From positions 1 through 64,000 of the forward strand of contig NZ_RHOI01000010.1 of assembly GCF_003946165.1 (NCBI RefSeq): DNA of 64,000 nucleotides, written 5' to 3'. Position numbers and translations under genes: made by a program. Numbering within the stretch: the first letter of the stretch is position 1; each line of letters begins with the position of its first letter. The stretch is from Lacticaseibacillus baoqingensis (GTDB taxonomy: Bacteria; Bacillota; Bacilli; Lactobacillales; Lactobacillaceae). Positions 62,195 through 64,000 of this stretch are shown here, piece after piece. The notes beneath the pieces are model-generated. The model saw only the letters and a program-made list of their open reading frames with translations, ran no database searches and had not been told where the DNA came from.

Positions 62195-62529
62195 CCATAC
62201 TGGAAATATTTCCCGGGAAAAGCCGCGATCAAATTACTTTGACGGCGGCTCTTTTGATCGAGGCGATGACGGCCCAGCCCGCCTGTTTCAGCAGTAGAAT
62301 CGACCTCAAAACCGCTTAACATCGTTGAGTCATGTCACCAGCGCTGGCGGGACACATGAAGGGTGCTTGCAAGCAAAGCGTGTGACACCAGGGATGAAAA
62401 GGCCTTGCGAGCAACCTAGGCGTCACGCTGGTGCAAGGCGTCATCGCCGATGCGAGTCAAGCGGCCATTAGATCCGCGATCCGCGGATAGTCGTTTTTCG
62501 TGTTCAAAACCCGTATGCCGTTTCCATGG
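62195..62529. other. Non-coding region rich in inverted repeats
   Basis: No gene visible. It holds the palindrome TTTCCCGGGAAA (62209-62220), a terminator-like AGCCGC/GGCGGCT hairpin followed by CTTTT (62221-62254), and several complementary blocks: CCAGCGCTGG, TGCTTGCAAGCA, CACCAG/CTGGTG and GCCTTGC/GCAAGGC. The last two pairs interleave. Confidence 0.45.
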
Positions 62530-62559
62530 TTGACTTGCTGACGTTGATCAAGAGATAAT
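62530..62559 (+). promoter_or_regulatory. Putative promoter of the desulfidase gene
   Basis: TTGACT, 18-nt spacer, GATAAT, about 68 nt before the start codon. Confidence 0.55.
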
Positions 62560-62561
62560 AA

Positions 62562-62575
62562 TGATAGCGTTTTCA
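62562..62575 (+). promoter_or_regulatory. cre site downstream of the promoter
   Basis: TGATAGCGTTTTCA matches 13 of 14 cre positions and lies at the expected start of transcription, so CcpA repression is likely. Confidence 0.6.
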
Positions 62576-62626
62576 CCGAAATCTGCGTACAATAGTGATT
62601 AAAGCGGCAGATAGGAGCGTTCAAAA

Positions 62627-63940
62627 ATGTCCGATGCAGATTTGTTCTTACATTGTTTACGCGCGGAAGTGGCGCCAGCTACCGGCTGTACCGAGCCGAT
62701 CGCGATCGCGTATGCGGCGGCTAACGCGCTGACCTACTTAGAAGATGACACGATTGAAGCTATTACGGTGCGCGTATCACCGAATGTGATGAAGAATACT
62801 ATGGCGGTGATGGTGCCGGGTGTTGGTGAACCAGGGCTGGCGGTGGCTGCTGCTGCCGGGGCAGTGGCAGGAGATCCTGATGCCGGCTTAGATGTGATCG
62901 CCGCGATCACCATGGCACAAGTCGCTGCGATCAAGCAATTAGCCCATTCAGGCCGGGTCCATACCAGCATGGCCGCAGTGGCTGATGATCTGTATGTCGC
63001 GGTAAAAGTGACGACTCGTGCAGGGTGGGCACAGGTGGAAATTGCGGGCAGCCACACCAATATTTATCGTGTCGAAAAAAACGGCACACGGTTAATTGAC
63101 CAGCCTAAGCCGGCAGCACATGCTCGTTCTGCGCAAAAAGCGGCCTTACAACAAGTCAGTTTACAGCGGATCTGGGATTTTGCCACGACGGTGCCGCTGG
63201 CGAAGATCACCTTCATGCAAGCCGCGGATAAACTGAATTGGGCCTTAGCAGAAGCTGGGTTAACGCAAGCTTATGGCTTAGGCGTCGGCCGTGCTTACTC
63301 ACCAAAGCATGCGCTTGATGCTGAGGCTGATTTGGCAGCGCAGATCCAAGCTTATACGACTGCTGCCAGTGATGCGCGCATGGGTGGGGCTGCACTGCCG
63401 GCAATGAGTAATTCTGGTTCGGGGAATCAAGGTATCACTGCCACGATCCCGATCAGCGTGATCGCACGCGCTCAAAATGTTGACCAGGAACACTTGTTGC
63501 GGGCCTTGACGCTAAGTCATTTGACGGCACTGTATGCGCATGCTTATTTGCCGGTATTAGGGCCGTTTTGTGCGACGGATACCGCAGCAATGGGGGCGGC
63601 AGTAGGCAGCAGTTACTTGTTGGCATTGGGGTATGCTGGGGCGTGCAAGGCGGTGCGCAACATGGCCGGAGATGCGCCGGGAATGGTTTGCGATGGCGCC
63701 GGCGCATCATGTGCCTTGAAAGTCGGCACGGCAGTCAATTCCATGTATCGGGCGGTGCAGTTAGCCGCTCAAGATATCGTGGTGCCGGCAACCAATGGGC
63801 TGGTTTGCGCTGATGTCGATGAAACTATTCGCGGGATCGGTCATTTAGGGACCGTGGGCATGCAAGGAGTCGATGCGGCGGTGTTGAACGTCATGTTGAA
63901 TAAGCAAGCACCACGCATCACGATCAAGCCGCGGTCTTGA
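62627..63940 (+). CDS. L-cysteine desulfidase / serine dehydratase alpha-family enzyme (UPF0597)
   Basis: A 437-residue cytoplasmic protein of the UPF0597/CyuA family. EVAPATGCTEPIAIAYAAA holds a conserved Cys (residue 21), and later Cys residues in FCATD, GACKAV and GMVCDGAGASCALKVG are candidates for an Fe-S cluster. MSNSGSGNQGITATIP is the family signature. Related enzymes break L-cysteine into pyruvate, ammonia and sulfide; a serine dehydratase activity is possible. AGGAG lies upstream of ATG 62627. Confidence 0.85.
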   Translation: MSDADLFLHCLRAEVAPATGCTEPIAIAYAAANALTYLEDDTIEAITVRVSPNVMKNTMAVMVPGVGEPGLAVAAAAGAVAGDPDAGLDVIAAITMAQVAAIKQLAHSGRVHTSMAAVADDLYVAVKVTTRAGWAQVEIAGSHTNIYRVEKNGTRLIDQPKPAAHARSAQKAALQQVSLQRIWDFATTVPLAKITFMQAADKLNWALAEAGLTQAYGLGVGRAYSPKHALDAEADLAAQIQAYTTAASDARMGGAALPAMSNSGSGNQGITATIPISVIARAQNVDQEHLLRALTLSHLTALYAHAYLPVLGPFCATDTAAMGAAVGSSYLLALGYAGACKAVRNMAGDAPGMVCDGAGASCALKVGTAVNSMYRAVQLAAQDIVVPATNGLVCADVDETIRGIGHLGTVGMQGVDAAVLNVMLNKQAPRITIKPRS

Positions 63941-63951
63941 TCACGGCTATT

Positions 63952-63977
63952 GGGGTCAGGTCATGATCCCTTTTTTT
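63952..63977 (+). terminator. Terminator after the desulfidase gene
   Basis: GGGGTCA and TGATCCC form a 7-bp stem (one G-T) around GGTCA, followed by seven T. Confidence 0.75.
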
Positions 63978-64000
63978 GTCCCATATCTCAATTTATTAAT

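Overview
The window reads as chromosome of a moderately GC-rich lactic acid bacterium (family Lactobacillaceae; gene content fits the Lacticaseibacillus / Schleiferilactobacillus neighbourhood, but the genus is inferred from gene content only). Evidence: ManO next to a mannose PTS gene, WalRK-YycHI-WalJ-HtrA, a DltXABCD operon with a trailing PbpX-like protein, a CIRCE-controlled small heat-shock protein, cre-like sites, AGGAGG ribosome sites and Lactobacillus-type small proteins (MFS plus DUF4811 pairs, holin-like toxin, class II bacteriocin immunity protein).

Layout. 0-7 kb: end of a mannose PTS operon with manO, a gluconate operon (6-phosphogluconate dehydrogenase, gluconokinase, GntP) with a cre-like site in its promoter, an ECF S-component and a C69 dipeptidase. 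7-16 kb: cell-surface glycosylation (two GT-C-like membrane proteins, GtrA, convergent GtrB) and a two-component system. 15-21.6 kb: dlt operon, led by a degenerate GT2-like gene. 21.7-29.2 kb: a GGDEF gene broken by an in-frame stop, small housekeeping proteins, an amino-acid ABC transporter with argG-argH, and a hydrolase. 29.3-36.8 kb: WalR-WalK-YycH-YycI-WalJ and HtrA. 36.8-38.5 kb: a non-coding segment with a cluster of DnaA boxes, a HesB-like gene and hsp20 under CIRCE. 38.8-42.7 kb: oppBCDF without oppA. 42.7-46 kb: a small-RNA-rich gap, then MerR / MFS / DUF4811. 46-55.7 kb: lipoprotein, secreted protein, a beta-glucoside locus (GH1, GntR, PTS IIB, IIA, GH1), glpK, a YxeA-like protein and an anion permease. 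55.8-60.3 kb: rlmH followed by two or three repeats of its 3' end that look like SCC-type attachment sites; they bracket a TetR / MFS / DUF4811 module and a candidate type I toxin-antitoxin pair. 60.3-64 kb: an XRE membrane regulator, an orphan bacteriocin immunity gene, another XRE regulator and a cysteine desulfidase / serine dehydratase alpha-family enzyme.

Functionally much of the window concerns the cell envelope: WalRK and HtrA, D-alanylation (dlt), GtrA/B-type glycosylation and two efflux-like modules. The best candidates for something undescribed are (1) the SCC-like repeats at the rlmH 3' end with cargo but no visible recombinase; (2) a minus-strand small RNA of about 70 nt at 42.9 kb with two hairpins that both present CUCCCAAG in the loop; (3) a 119-nt nested, four-hairpin RNA fold between the PTS IIB and IIA genes; and (4) a same-orientation DnaA-box cluster downstream of htrA. 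All structures and motif matches were found by eye and no alignment or folding program was run.
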